Shown one piece after another: positions 1 to 7,798 of a stretch of 58,451 bases of DNA. Every line of letters begins with the position of its first letter. The first letter of the stretch is position 1. The stretch lies in assembly GCA_947628315.1 (NCBI GenBank), contig CANQZJ010000005.1, forward strand, positions 1-58,451, read 5' to 3'. Source of the DNA: an uncultured Oscillospiraceae bacterium (GTDB lineage Bacteria; Bacillota; Clostridia; Oscillospirales; Oscillospiraceae). The notes beneath the pieces were generated by a model. The model was given only the letters and a program-made list of their open reading frames with translations. It was not told the origin of the DNA and searched no databases. Made by a program: the position numbers and the translations under genes.

Positions 1-555
1 GTCGCCAACCTGACCCGCATCGCCGGGTCGGTGAGCTACCCCAGCCGGTTCATGCTGGTGTGCGCCATGAACCCCTGCAAGTGCGGGTGGTACGGCCACC
101 CCTCCGGGCGATGCACCTGCACCGAGCAGTCCATCCGCCGGTATCTGTCCCGGCTGTCCGGCCCCATGCTGGACCGCATCGACATCTGCGTGGATGTGCC
201 CTCGCTGGAGTACGACGAGCTGTCCGGCGAGTCCGGCCCGGCGGAGGCGTCCAGCGTGATCCGGGCGCGGGTCAACGCGGCGCGGGCCGTCCAGACCGGG
301 CGGTTCGGCGCGGACGGCCCCGCCTGCAACGCCCAGATGGGCCCAAAGGAGCTGAAAGCGTACTGCGCGCTGGACGGGGAATGCCAGCAGCTGATCCGGG
401 GGGCGTACGACCGGCTGGGCCTCACCGCCCGGAGCTACGACCGCATCCTGCGGGTGGCCCGCACCATCGCCGACCTGGACGGGGCGGAGAACATCGAAGT
501 CCAGCACCTGGCGGAGGCGCTGCAGTACCGCCCGCCGGAGCATTTGAGAGTGTAA
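1..555 (+). CDS. comM: YifB/ComM-family Mg-chelatase-like AAA+ ATPase, C-terminal part (5' end outside window)
   Basis: The gene enters the window already open, so only about 184 C-terminal residues are seen. They include the family's NPC-K-CG cysteine segment (CAMNPCKCG, then a second CTC cysteine pair), the LSGPMLDRID stretch that carries the sensor/arginine-finger region, and the C-terminal Mg-chelatase helical domain ending in ALQYRPP. In ComM-type proteins this AAA+ hexamer acts in branch migration during transformation recombination, and YifB homologues are widespread in bacteria that are not known to be competent. No lesion is visible. It ends at a bidirectional terminator facing secG. 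The family call is firm; the role in this organism is inferred. Confidence 0.88.
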   Translation, partial: VANLTRIAGSVSYPSRFMLVCAMNPCKCGWYGHPSGRCTCTEQSIRRYLSRLSGPMLDRIDICVDVPSLEYDELSGESGPAEASSVIRARVNAARAVQTGRFGADGPACNAQMGPKELKAYCALDGECQQLIRGAYDRLGLTARSYDRILRVARTIADLDGAENIEVQHLAEALQYRPPEHLRV

Positions 556-563
556 AGGGCATG

Positions 564-600
564 AAAAAATCCCTCTCCGATCCGGAGAGGGATTTCCCTT
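564..600. terminator. Bidirectional intrinsic terminator between comM and secG
   Basis: A perfect 13-bp stem (567-579 with 583-595) closed by a 3-nt loop, with A-rich sequence on the left and T-rich sequence on the right, so it can end transcription from both converging genes. Confidence 0.85.
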
Positions 601-609
601 TGCTGTTCG

Positions 610-852
610 TCAGCCGGCCACGATGCTGATGATCACGGTGAGCACCATGAAGCCGATGGCCACCCACTTGGTCAGGCGGGCCAGCTTGGCGTCGGCGGTC
701 TTAGCCTTGTTCTTGGACAGGAAGGTGTCGGCGCCGCCGGCGATGGCGCCGGACAGGCCGGCGCTCTTGCCGGACTGGAGCATCACGATGGCGATGAGCA
801 CCAGGGCCACCAGGAAGTAGATGATAGACAGTACGATTTGAACGGGAGTCAT
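610..852 (-). CDS. secG: Preprotein translocase subunit SecG
   Basis: An 80-residue protein starting MTPVQIVLSI. It has two hydrophobic helices (about residues 4-23 and 54-76) around a short glycine-rich loop (SGAIAGGADTFL), the standard SecG hairpin that assists SecYE in protein export. The start at 852 is preferred over longer in-frame options because a GAAAGGA ribosome binding site lies about 8 nt upstream and the length then equals that of normal SecG. It is divergent from lexA and ends at the shared terminator with comM. Confidence 0.92.
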   Translation of the reverse strand: MTPVQIVLSIIYFLVALVLIAIVMLQSGKSAGLSGAIAGGADTFLSKNKAKTADAKLARLTKWVAIGFMVLTVIISIVAG

Positions 853-916
853 ATTGGATCGAGTCCTTTCGGTTTCATTGTCAAATGGGCGCGGCACGCC
901 CAAACAGGTAAAATGT

Positions 917-945
917 ATGTTACCACACTTGTTTGAGAAATGCAA
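917..945 (-). promoter_or_regulatory. Possible secG promoter
   Basis: On the minus strand TTGCAT (940-945) and TAACAT (917-922) are separated by 17 bp upstream of secG. The -10 is weak, but the -35 form recurs in this window. Confidence 0.35.
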
Positions 946-989
946 GGACTTTTTTCGCGGACAGAGGGGAAAAAATCTCAAAAATTTTA

Positions 990-1004
990 GAACAAACGTT
1001 TGAC
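990..1004 (+). promoter_or_regulatory. LexA (SOS) operator overlapping the lexA -35
   Basis: GAACAAACGTTTGAC is an imperfect palindrome of the Firmicutes SOS-box type (GAAC-N4-GTTY). It covers the TTGACA -35 of lexA, so bound LexA would block its own promoter. Confidence 0.75.
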
Positions 1005-1028
1005 AAAATAGAAAGGATGTTGTATACT
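1000..1028 (+). promoter_or_regulatory. lexA promoter
   Basis: TTGACA (1000-1005), a 17-bp spacer, and TATACT (1023-1028). This is a near-consensus sigma-A promoter placed directly on the SOS box. Confidence 0.85.
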
Positions 1029-1070
1029 CGATTGCAGAGGAACAGGCAACGATGGGAAGGAGCGTTTGAC

Positions 1071-1670
1071 ATGAGCAAACTGACCCCGAAACAGCAGCAG
1101 ATCTATGACTATATCCTGGCGTTCACCGACGAGCACGGCTACCCCCCCTCGGTGCGTGAGATCGCCGAGGCGGTGGATCTGAAGTCCCCCTCCACCGTCC
1201 ACTTCCATCTGAAGGGGCTGCGGGATCAGGGGCTCATCTCCCAGGCGGAGGGCAAGACCCGGGCCATCACCATCACCGACGGAGCCCACAACCGCAGGGA
1301 TCAGGTGCCTTTGGTGGGCTATGTGGCCGCCGGCACCCCCATTCTGGCCCAGGAGAACATCGAGGAGTATCTCACCTTTGACACCGAGGGCCTCACCGGC
1401 GAGCATTTCGCCCTGCGGGTCCGCGGCCAGTCCATGATCGAGGCGGGCATCCTGCCGGACGACCTGGTGATCGTTCACCAGCAGCAGGCGGTGCGCAACG
1501 GCGACATCGTGGTGGCCCTGTTCGAGGACGAGGCCACCGTAAAGACCTTCCGGCGGGAGAACGGCCACGTGTGGCTGTACCCGGAGAACTCCAGCCCGGA
1601 GTACCAGCCCATCGATGGCGAGGGATGCTCCATCCTGGGCCGGGTGGTGGCGGTCATCCGCCGGTACTGA
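1071..1670 (+). CDS. lexA: LexA SOS repressor / self-cleaving protease
   Basis: A 199-residue protein with an N-terminal winged helix-turn-helix (about residues 1-65, including PPSVREIAEAV) and a C-terminal S24 peptidase domain. The self-cleavage bond is Ala87-Gly88 (VAAGTP); the catalytic dyad is Ser121 (GQSMIEAG) and Lys158 (ATVKTF). RecA-stimulated autocleavage releases the SOS regulon. The start at 1071 is chosen because it begins the HTH domain, has GGAAGGAG upstream, and any earlier start would lie inside the promoter. The operator over its own -35 predicts autoregulation. All key residues are intact. Confidence 0.97.
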   Translation: MSKLTPKQQQIYDYILAFTDEHGYPPSVREIAEAVDLKSPSTVHFHLKGLRDQGLISQAEGKTRAITITDGAHNRRDQVPLVGYVAAGTPILAQENIEEYLTFDTEGLTGEHFALRVRGQSMIEAGILPDDLVIVHQQQAVRNGDIVVALFEDEATVKTFRRENGHVWLYPENSSPEYQPIDGEGCSILGRVVAVIRRY

Positions 1671-1685
1671 TTTGACCGCAAAGGG

Positions 1686-1715
1686 AAAGAGCCGAAAATC
1701 GGCTCTTTCTTTTTT
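1686..1715 (+). terminator. lexA terminator
   Basis: A 10-bp stem (1686-1695 with 1699-1708), 3-nt loop, then a T-rich tract to 1715. A TATGAT -10-like element for proB follows at 1729-1734 without a clear -35. Confidence 0.88.
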
Positions 1716-1769
1716 GCTGTGTCTGTGGTATGATAGGGCAAACTTTAGCGAGACAGAGAGGGAAAGCGC

Positions 1770-2555
1770 ATGAAGATCGTGGTGAAGGTGGGCACCTCCA
1801 CCCTGGCCCACGCCACCGGGCGGCTGAACATCCGCCGGGTGGAGGAGCTGGTGAAGGTGCTGGCGGACTTGAAAAACGCGGGGCACCGGATCATTCTGGT
1901 GACCTCCGGGGCCATCGGCATGGGGGTGGGCAAGCTGAACCTGCCCGGCCGTCCGGCGGATATGCCCACCAAGCAGGCCGCCGCCGCGGTGGGCCAGTGC
2001 GAGCTGATGTACACCTACGACCAGCTGTTCTCCCAGTACGGACACACGGTGGCCCAGATTTTGCTCACCGCCCAGGACGTGCAGTTCCCGGAGCGGCGGC
2101 ACAACTTTGAAAACGTGATGGGCCGCCTGCTGGAGCTGGGGGCGCTGCCCGTCATCAACGAGAACGACGCCGTGTCCACCGACGAGGTGGGCGTGTCCAC
2201 CACCATCGGGGAGAACGACACCCTCTCCGCCATCGTGGCCGGGTGCGTGGGGGCCGATCTGCTGGTGATTTTAAGCGACATCGACGGGCTCTATACCGCC
2301 GACCCCCGGAAGGACGAGAGCGCCGCCCTCATCCCCGTGGTGGAGGCCATCACCCCGGAGGTGGAGGCCCTGGCCGGGGGCACCGGCTCGGCGCTGGGCT
2401 CCGGCGGCATGGCGACGAAATTGAAGGCCGCCCGGCTGGTGATGGAGCAGGGGTGCGACATGGTCATCGCCAACGGGCGGGATCCGGACGTGCTCTATGA
2501 CATCGCGGCGGGCAGGGCCGTTGGCACCCGGTTCGTGGGGAGGAAGGACGCATGA
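1770..2555 (+). CDS. proB: Glutamate 5-kinase
   Basis: Catalyses the first step of proline synthesis, ATP-dependent phosphorylation of glutamate. The 261 residues form a single amino acid kinase domain: VKVGTST at the N-terminus, the VTSGAIGMG phosphate loop, INENDAV and the [11 protein letters not shown] segment. It lacks the C-terminal PUA domain found in the roughly 370-residue E. coli enzyme, a natural short form in many Firmicutes. It overlaps proA by 4 nt (ATGA), so the two are translationally coupled. End-product inhibition by proline is a family property and is not shown by the sequence. Confidence 0.96.
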   Translation: MKIVVKVGTSTLAHATGRLNIRRVEELVKVLADLKNAGHRIILVTSGAIGMGVGKLNLPGRPADMPTKQAAAAVGQCELMYTYDQLFSQYGHTVAQILLTAQDVQFPERRHNFENVMGRLLELGALPVINENDAVSTDEVGVSTTIGENDTLSAIVAGCVGADLLVILSDIDGLYTADPRKDESAALIPVVEAITPEVEALAGGTGSALGSGGMATKLKAARLVMEQGCDMVIANGRDPDVLYDIAAGRAVGTRFVGRKDA

Positions 2556-3808
2556 CGACCTTAGAATTATTGCAGCGGGCCAGGGCCGCCAGGGGCGCCA
2601 TGGCTCTGGCCGGTACCGATACCAAAAACGCCGCGCTCACCGCGATGGCCGGCGCGCTGGAGAGGCGCGCCGACGCCATCCTGGCGGCCAATGCCCTGGA
2701 TCTGGAGGCGGCGAGAGGAACCATCTCCGACGTGATGCTGGATCGGCTGGCGCTGTCCGGGGAGCGCATCGCCGGCATGGCCCGGGGCGTCCGGGAGGTG
2801 GCCGCCCTGCCCGACCCGGTGGGGGAGATCCTCAGCCGGGCGGAGCGGCCCAACGGGCTGGCGATCGAGCGCACCGCCGTGCCCATGGGGGTCATCGCCA
2901 TCATCTATGAGAGCCGGCCAAACGTCACCTCCGACGCGGCGGCGCTGGCGCTGAAAGCGGGCTCCGCCTGCGTGCTGCGCTGCGGCAAGGAGGCCCACCG
3001 CTCCGCCGCCGCCATCGTGGAGGCGCTGAAAGAGGGCCTGACCGCCGCCGGGCTGCCCGCCGACGCGCTGGGGCTGGTGGAGGACACCACCCGGGCCTCC
3101 GCCAATGAGCTGATGACCGCAAACGGTTACGTCGACCTGTTGATCCCCAGAGGCGGCGCGGGGCTCATCCGGGCCTGCGTGGAGCAGGCCACCGTCCCCG
3201 TCATCGAGACGGGCACCGGCATCTGCCACATCTACGTGGACAGGGACGCCGACCAGGACATGGCGCTGGACATCCTGGAGAACGCCAAGTGCAGCCGGCC
3301 CTCCGTGTGCAACGCCGCCGAGGTGTGCCTGATCCATCGGGATATCGCCGGGGAGTTTTTGCCCCGGCTGAAACAGCGTTTGACGGACGACCGGGCCGCC
3401 GCCGGCAAGCCCCCGGTGGAGCTGCGGCTGGACAGCGGGGCCGCGGAGGTCATCGACGGCGTCCCCGCCGGGGAGCGGGACTTTGACACCGAGTTTTTGG
3501 ACTATGTCATGGGCGTCAGGCTCGTGGACGGCGTGGAGGACGCCATGGCCCACATCGCCGCCCACTCCACCGGCCACTCGGAGAGCGTCGTCACCGAAAA
3601 CGAGGAGACCGCCCGGAAATTCCTTCGGGGGGTGGATTCCGCCGCCGTGTACTGGAACGCCTCCACCCGGTTCACCGACGGGGGGGAGTTCGGCCTGGGC
3701 TGCGAGATGGGCATTTCCACCCAGCGGCTCCACGCCAGAGGGCCCATGGGGTTGCGGGAGCTGTGCACGTATAAGTACGTCATCCGGGGGAACGGGCAGA
3801 TCAGATAG
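2552..3808 (+). CDS. proA: Gamma-glutamyl phosphate reductase
   Basis: NADPH-dependent reduction of glutamyl 5-phosphate to glutamate semialdehyde, the second proline step and partner of the unstable product made by ProB. At 418 residues it has normal family length. The catalytic cysteine is Cys253 within SVCNAAE, and the aldehyde-dehydrogenase-fold segments ([19 protein letters not shown], and the C-terminal [19 protein letters not shown]) are present. It is the last gene of the proBA operon and is followed at once by a strong terminator. Confidence 0.97.
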   Translation: MTTLELLQRARAARGAMALAGTDTKNAALTAMAGALERRADAILAANALDLEAARGTISDVMLDRLALSGERIAGMARGVREVAALPDPVGEILSRAERPNGLAIERTAVPMGVIAIIYESRPNVTSDAAALALKAGSACVLRCGKEAHRSAAAIVEALKEGLTAAGLPADALGLVEDTTRASANELMTANGYVDLLIPRGGAGLIRACVEQATVPVIETGTGICHIYVDRDADQDMALDILENAKCSRPSVCNAAEVCLIHRDIAGEFLPRLKQRLTDDRAAAGKPPVELRLDSGAAEVIDGVPAGERDFDTEFLDYVMGVRLVDGVEDAMAHIAAHSTGHSESVVTENEETARKFLRGVDSAAVYWNASTRFTDGGEFGLGCEMGISTQRLHARGPMGLRELCTYKYVIRGNGQIR

Positions 3809-3814
3809 GGAACG

Positions 3815-3846
3815 ACCGGCGGGGCCGCGAGGCCCCGCCGGTTTTT
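3815..3846 (+). terminator. proBA terminator
   Basis: A 12-bp GC-rich stem (3815-3826 with 3831-3842), a GCGA tetraloop, and a T run to 3846. Confidence 0.92.
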
Positions 3847-3869
3847 GCGGACGGGCGGGAAATCCGCCG

Positions 3870-3898
3870 TTGAAGATTCGGCCCCTTTGGGCTATACT
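3870..3898 (+). promoter_or_regulatory. Promoter of the SUV3-like helicase gene
   Basis: TTGAAG (3870-3875), a 17-bp spacer, TATACT (3893-3898); the start codon is 39 nt downstream of the -10. Confidence 0.75.
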
Positions 3899-3937
3899 AA
3901 GGTCAATGTATCATCTTGCGGAGGGGAGGGAGACGGT

Positions 3938-5959
3938 ATGCCGCGCCACAACAGGGGAAGGGGCTGGAATCCGGGCTGGGTGCAGCAGGCCGGGGACGCC
4001 CTGGCCCACGCCTGGAAGGAGACGAAGCGGGACGGCTCCGCCGTGTGGCGGCTGGCGACGTACTTCCACCAAGCCCTCCGGGGCCGCTGCCCCTCCGGGT
4101 CGAGGCCGCGCACCGCCCAGGCCACCGCGTGGCTGGGGGAGTTCCTGGCCATCGAGCGGCGGTGTGACCCCAAGCACCTCCCCGAGCTGCTGCGGAATTT
4201 CGTCAAGGCGTACCCGTGGATCGCGGGCAACCGGGCCGACGACCTGGCCGTCCGGGTGGTGGAGCGCTATCCCCGCGTCATCCACGAGGCCGCCCGGCGG
4301 TCGCTGGAGGCGTTCACCCTCTCCCACCCGGAGGCCAACGTGAACGCCCTGTTGACGGCGAAGGGTTTTCCGAAAAACCTGCTGTTCACCGACGGGCTGG
4401 AGGGGGTCTGGTCGGTGTGGTATGTGCCCCAGGCCATCCGCACCAGCCTGTCCCTGCTGGTGGCGCTGAACCCCAGGGACGAGTACCCGGAGGCCCGGGC
4501 CATGCACCGGAAGTTCGTCCTCCACATCGGCGGCACCAACACCGGCAAGACCTATGAGGGCTTTCAGCACCTGAAGATGGCCAAGACCGGCGTGTATCTG
4601 GCGCCCCTCCGCCTGCTGGCGCTGGAGGGGCAGGAGACACTGCTGGACGCGGGGATCAAATGCAGCCTCACCACCGGCGAGGAGGAGGACGTGCGGGAGG
4701 GGGACACCCACGTGGCCGCCACCGCCGAGAAGCTGGATATGAAGCGCCGGTGGGATGTGGCGGTCATCGACGAGTGCCAGATGATCGCCGACCCCCAGCG
4801 GGGCTACGCCTGGACGCGGGCCATTTTGGGCGTGCTGGCCCCGGAGGTGCACCTGTGCGCCGCGCCGGAGGCGGAGCAGCTGCTGATCCGCCTCATCGAC
4901 AGCTGCGGCGACAGCTGGGAGGTCGTCCGGCATGAGCGCACCACCCCCCTCATCTGCATGAACCGCACCGTGGACTATCAGCGCGTCCAGCCGGGGGACG
5001 CCCTCATCACCTTCTCCAAGGTGGGGGTGCTGTCGGTGGCGGAGGATCTGCGGCAGAGCGACAAGGAGCCCGCCATTATCTACGGGGCGCTGCCCTACTC
5101 CACCCGGCGCAAGCAGATGGAGGGATTCCTGGACGGGCAGATGGAGTATGTGGTGTCCACCGACGCCATCGGCATGGGGCTGAACCTGCCTATCCGGCGC
5201 ATCATCTTCATGGAGACGGAGAAGTTCGACGGGGTAGAGCGCCGGGATTTAAGGCCCGAGGAGATCAAGCAGATCGCCGGCCGGGCGGGGCGCTTCGGGA
5301 TGTATAACAAGGGATTCGTGGGGGCCACCCAGAATTTGCCGGCCATCCGGGCGGGGCTGGAGGCGGTGGTGCCGCCGCTGCAGTACGCCGTGGCGGGGTT
5401 CTCCGACCTGGTGCTCCAGGTGGACTTCGATCTGCTGGAGGTGCTCACCGAGTGGAGCAAAATGCCCAGCCCGGAGCCCTACCGCAAGCTGGACATCACC
5501 CGGTATCTCACCATCATCTCCAAAATGCGGGAGATGGGGTTCGTCCTCACCAAGGAGCAGGAGCTGCGGGCGGCCAACATCCCCTTTGACGAGACGGAGG
5601 ACGCATTGCGGGATCTGTTTTATCAGTTCCTCCGCCGCTGGCAGCAGGGGGAGCCCATCGAGCAGCCGGGCCTCCCCGACGGGGAGACCACCCTGCCGGA
5701 GCTGGAGCAGTATTACCGCAAACTGGATCTGTATTTCTCTTTTGCCAGGGCATTTGACTGCCCGGTGGACGAGGACAGGCTCTACGACACCCGGGAGGAG
5801 GTGGCGGAGGAGATCAACGAGATCCTGCTCTACCGCCTGCGCAGCAACATCCGCTTCTGCGACCGGTGCGGCAAGGCGCTGCCCCTCCGGCACAAGGGGC
5901 GGCTGTGCGACGCCTGCTACCGGGCCACCCGGCCCAACCGCCCCAGATACGGGAAATAG
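3938..5959 (+). CDS. SUV3-like superfamily II RNA helicase with C-terminal zinc ribbon
   Basis: A 673-residue protein. An N-terminal region of about 190 residues shows no motif I recognise. The helicase core follows: Walker A GGTNTGKT (about 198-206), the DECQ box (about 277), a motif III/IV region, STDAIGMGLNLP (motif V) and QIAGRAGRFG (motif VI, about 444). After it comes the alpha-helical SUV3-type C-terminal region and a terminal zinc ribbon (CDRCG...CDACY, from about 640). SUV3 is best known as the mitochondrial RNA helicase that works with polynucleotide phosphorylase, so a role in RNA turnover is likely but inferred. The start at 3938 has GGGGAGGG just upstream; earlier starts fall in or before the promoter. 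It is monocistronic. Confidence 0.85.
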   Translation: MPRHNRGRGWNPGWVQQAGDALAHAWKETKRDGSAVWRLATYFHQALRGRCPSGSRPRTAQATAWLGEFLAIERRCDPKHLPELLRNFVKAYPWIAGNRADDLAVRVVERYPRVIHEAARRSLEAFTLSHPEANVNALLTAKGFPKNLLFTDGLEGVWSVWYVPQAIRTSLSLLVALNPRDEYPEARAMHRKFVLHIGGTNTGKTYEGFQHLKMAKTGVYLAPLRLLALEGQETLLDAGIKCSLTTGEEEDVREGDTHVAATAEKLDMKRRWDVAVIDECQMIADPQRGYAWTRAILGVLAPEVHLCAAPEAEQLLIRLIDSCGDSWEVVRHERTTPLICMNRTVDYQRVQPGDALITFSKVGVLSVAEDLRQSDKEPAIIYGALPYSTRRKQMEGFLDGQMEYVVSTDAIGMGLNLPIRRIIFMETEKFDGVERRDLRPEEIKQIAGRAGRFGMYNKGFVGATQNLPAIRAGLEAVVPPLQYAVAGFSDLVLQVDFDLLEVLTEWSKMPSPEPYRKLDITRYLTIISKMREMGFVLTKEQELRAANIPFDETEDALRDLFYQFLRRWQQGEPIEQPGLPDGETTLPELEQYYRKLDLYFSFARAFDCPVDEDRLYDTREEVAEEINEILLYRLRSNIRFCDRCGKALPLRHKGRLCDACYRATRPNRPRYGK

Positions 5960-5963
5960 CGCG

Positions 5964-5992
5964 AAAAAAGGCACGCCTCTCGGCGTGCCTTT
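5964..5992. terminator. Bidirectional terminator between helicase gene and putP
   Basis: An 11-bp stem (5967-5977 with 5982-5992), loop TCTC, flanked by an A run on the left and TTT on the right. It serves both convergent genes. Confidence 0.85.
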
Positions 5993-6008
5993 GCTGTATA
6001 TGGGGAGA

Positions 6009-7544
6009 TCAGGCCTTTCGCGCGGCGTCGTAGGCGTCGGTGACGGCCTTGTCCGGGGCGGGGGTCAGCAGGGAGACGATGACGATGACCGCACAGCCCA
6101 CCAGGAAGGCGGGGAGCAGCTCGTAGAGATCCCACGCGCCGCCCAGGGGCCGCACCAGAAACTTCCACAGGAACACCACCGCGCCGCCGGCGGCCATGCC
6201 GGCCAGGGCGCCGTATTTGTTGCTGCGCTTCCAGAACAGGGCCATGAGCATCACCGGGCCGAAGGCGCCGCCGAAGCCCGCCCAGGCGAAAGACACCACC
6301 TGGAACACGGAGCTGTTGGGATCCCAGGCCAGCGCTACGCCGATGAGGGCGATGACGATGACGGTGGCCCGGGCGAAGATCATGGAGGCCTTTTCGGACA
6401 GCTTGATCTTCAGGAAGTTCTGGATCAGATCCTGGGACACGCTGGAGGCCGCGGTGAGCAGCTGGGAGTCGGCGGTGGACATGGTGGAGGCCAGGATGCC
6501 CGCCAGCGCGACGCCGGCGATGATGGCCGGCAGGACGCCGAAGGTGCTGAGGAAGTTGGACAGCTGGATGACGATGGTCTCGGAGTCGGAGCTGGTGGTG
6601 AGAAGGGGGATCTTGCCCGCCGCGGACACGCTGTACCCCACCACGCCGATGAGGATGGCCACCGCCATGGAGATGGTCACCCAGACGGAGGCGATGCGGC
6701 GGGAGAGCTTCAGCTCGTCCTCGTGGCGGATGGCCATGAACCGGAGCAGGATGTGGGGCATGCCGAAGTAGCCCAGGCCCCAGGCCAGCGTGGACACGAT
6801 GGGCAGGAAGCCGAAGGAGCCCGCCTCGCCGGTGGCGGCGTTATAGCCCTTGGTCAGGTCGAGATAGCCGGGGAGCTTGGCGGCGTTGGAGATCACAGCG
6901 CCCATGCCGCCGGCCTGGACGATGCCGAACACCACGATCACCGCCAGGGCGATGGTCATGACGACGGACTGGATCAGGTCGGTGGTGGACACGGCCAAAA
7001 AGCCGCCCAGCACCGTGTAGCCGATGATGACCGCCGCGCCGATCAGCATGGCGGCGTGGTAGTCCGCGCCGGTGAGGGTGTTGAACAGCGTGCCCACCGC
7101 CTTGAAGCCGGAGGCGGTGTAGGGCACAAAGAACACCAGGATGATGACGGCGGCCAGGCAGGACAGCAGCTTGCGGTCATCCCCCCAGCGGCGGGAGAAG
7201 AAGTCGGGCACGGTGATGGCGCCCAGGTCAGCGGAGTACCGGCGGAGCCGCCGGGCGACAATGAGCCAGTTGAAATAGGTGCCGACGGCAAGGCCGATGA
7301 CCGTCCAGCTCACCTCCGCCAGACCGGCGAAGTAGGCCAGGCCGGGCAGGCCCATCAGTAAGTAGCTGCTCATGTCGGACGCCTCGGCGCTCATGGCGGT
7401 GACCAGGGGGCCCAGTTTGCGGCCGCCCAGGAAGAACTCGCCGGACGAGGAGCCGCTGCCCTTGCGGCTGAAATAGAAGCCCACCAGCACCATCCCGACC
7501 AGATAGACGGCGATGGCGGCCAGGATGCAGATCGTGGCAGTCAT
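6009..7544 (-). CDS. putP: Sodium/proline symporter (SSS family)
   Basis: A 511-residue, roughly 13-helix sodium:solute symporter of PutP type. It couples Na+ entry to proline uptake at the cytoplasmic membrane. Typical segments are EFFLGGRKLGP after helix 1, SAEASDMSSYLLMGLPG in helix 2 (Na+ and proline site region), and STADSQLLTAAS in the later core. The start at 7544 is preferred to 7550 because the GGAGGT ribosome binding site (7551-7556) touches the upstream ATG but lies 6 nt from this one. Together with proBA nearby it suggests an active proline economy, though the genes are separate units. Confidence 0.92.
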   Translation of the reverse strand: MTATICILAAIAVYLVGMVLVGFYFSRKGSGSSSGEFFLGGRKLGPLVTAMSAEASDMSSYLLMGLPGLAYFAGLAEVSWTVIGLAVGTYFNWLIVARRLRRYSADLGAITVPDFFSRRWGDDRKLLSCLAAVIILVFFVPYTASGFKAVGTLFNTLTGADYHAAMLIGAAVIIGYTVLGGFLAVSTTDLIQSVVMTIALAVIVVFGIVQAGGMGAVISNAAKLPGYLDLTKGYNAATGEAGSFGFLPIVSTLAWGLGYFGMPHILLRFMAIRHEDELKLSRRIASVWVTISMAVAILIGVVGYSVSAAGKIPLLTTSSDSETIVIQLSNFLSTFGVLPAIIAGVALAGILASTMSTADSQLLTAASSVSQDLIQNFLKIKLSEKASMIFARATVIVIALIGVALAWDPNSSVFQVVSFAWAGFGGAFGPVMLMALFWKRSNKYGALAGMAAGGAVVFLWKFLVRPLGGAWDLYELLPAFLVGCAVIVIVSLLTPAPDKAVTDAYDAARKA

Positions 7545-7574
7545 AAACATACCTCCAGAACAGAAGTCTGGGGT

Positions 7575-7603
7575 ATCATATCACGATTTAAAGCAGAACA
7601 CAA
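7575..7603 (-). promoter_or_regulatory. putP promoter
   Basis: On the minus strand TTGTGT (7598-7603), 17 bp, TATGAT (7575-7580), about 30 nt before the start codon. Confidence 0.7.
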
Positions 7604-7737
7604 GGTGAAAAAGTCACAAACATGAATGCGAAAAAGACCGGCGTTGCATTTATATACAGAAGCTGCCGGAGAAAACCGCTGTTTATGGACGATTATACAG
7701 AAATGATCCGGACAGGATGAATTTTCTGGAATTCAAC

Positions 7738-7766
7738 TTGCAAATGGGGGAGAAACGGCATATAAT
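7738..7766 (+). promoter_or_regulatory. Promoter of AGCS symporter gene
   Basis: TTGCAA (7738-7743), a 17-bp spacer, TATAAT (7761-7766). The implied leader is only about 25 nt, leaving no room for a riboswitch. Confidence 0.85.
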
Positions 7767-7798
7767 GATCCACAAGTTGAGAGAAAGAGGGGAGCGCC

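Noticed and set aside
933-1070. Longer lexA start at 933
   Set aside because: It would place the start codon upstream of the SOS box and promoter; the added residues show no LexA similarity.
7545-7798. Glycine riboswitch upstream of the AGCS symporter
   Set aside because: The promoter at 7738-7766 leaves only about a 25-nt leader, too short for any riboswitch.
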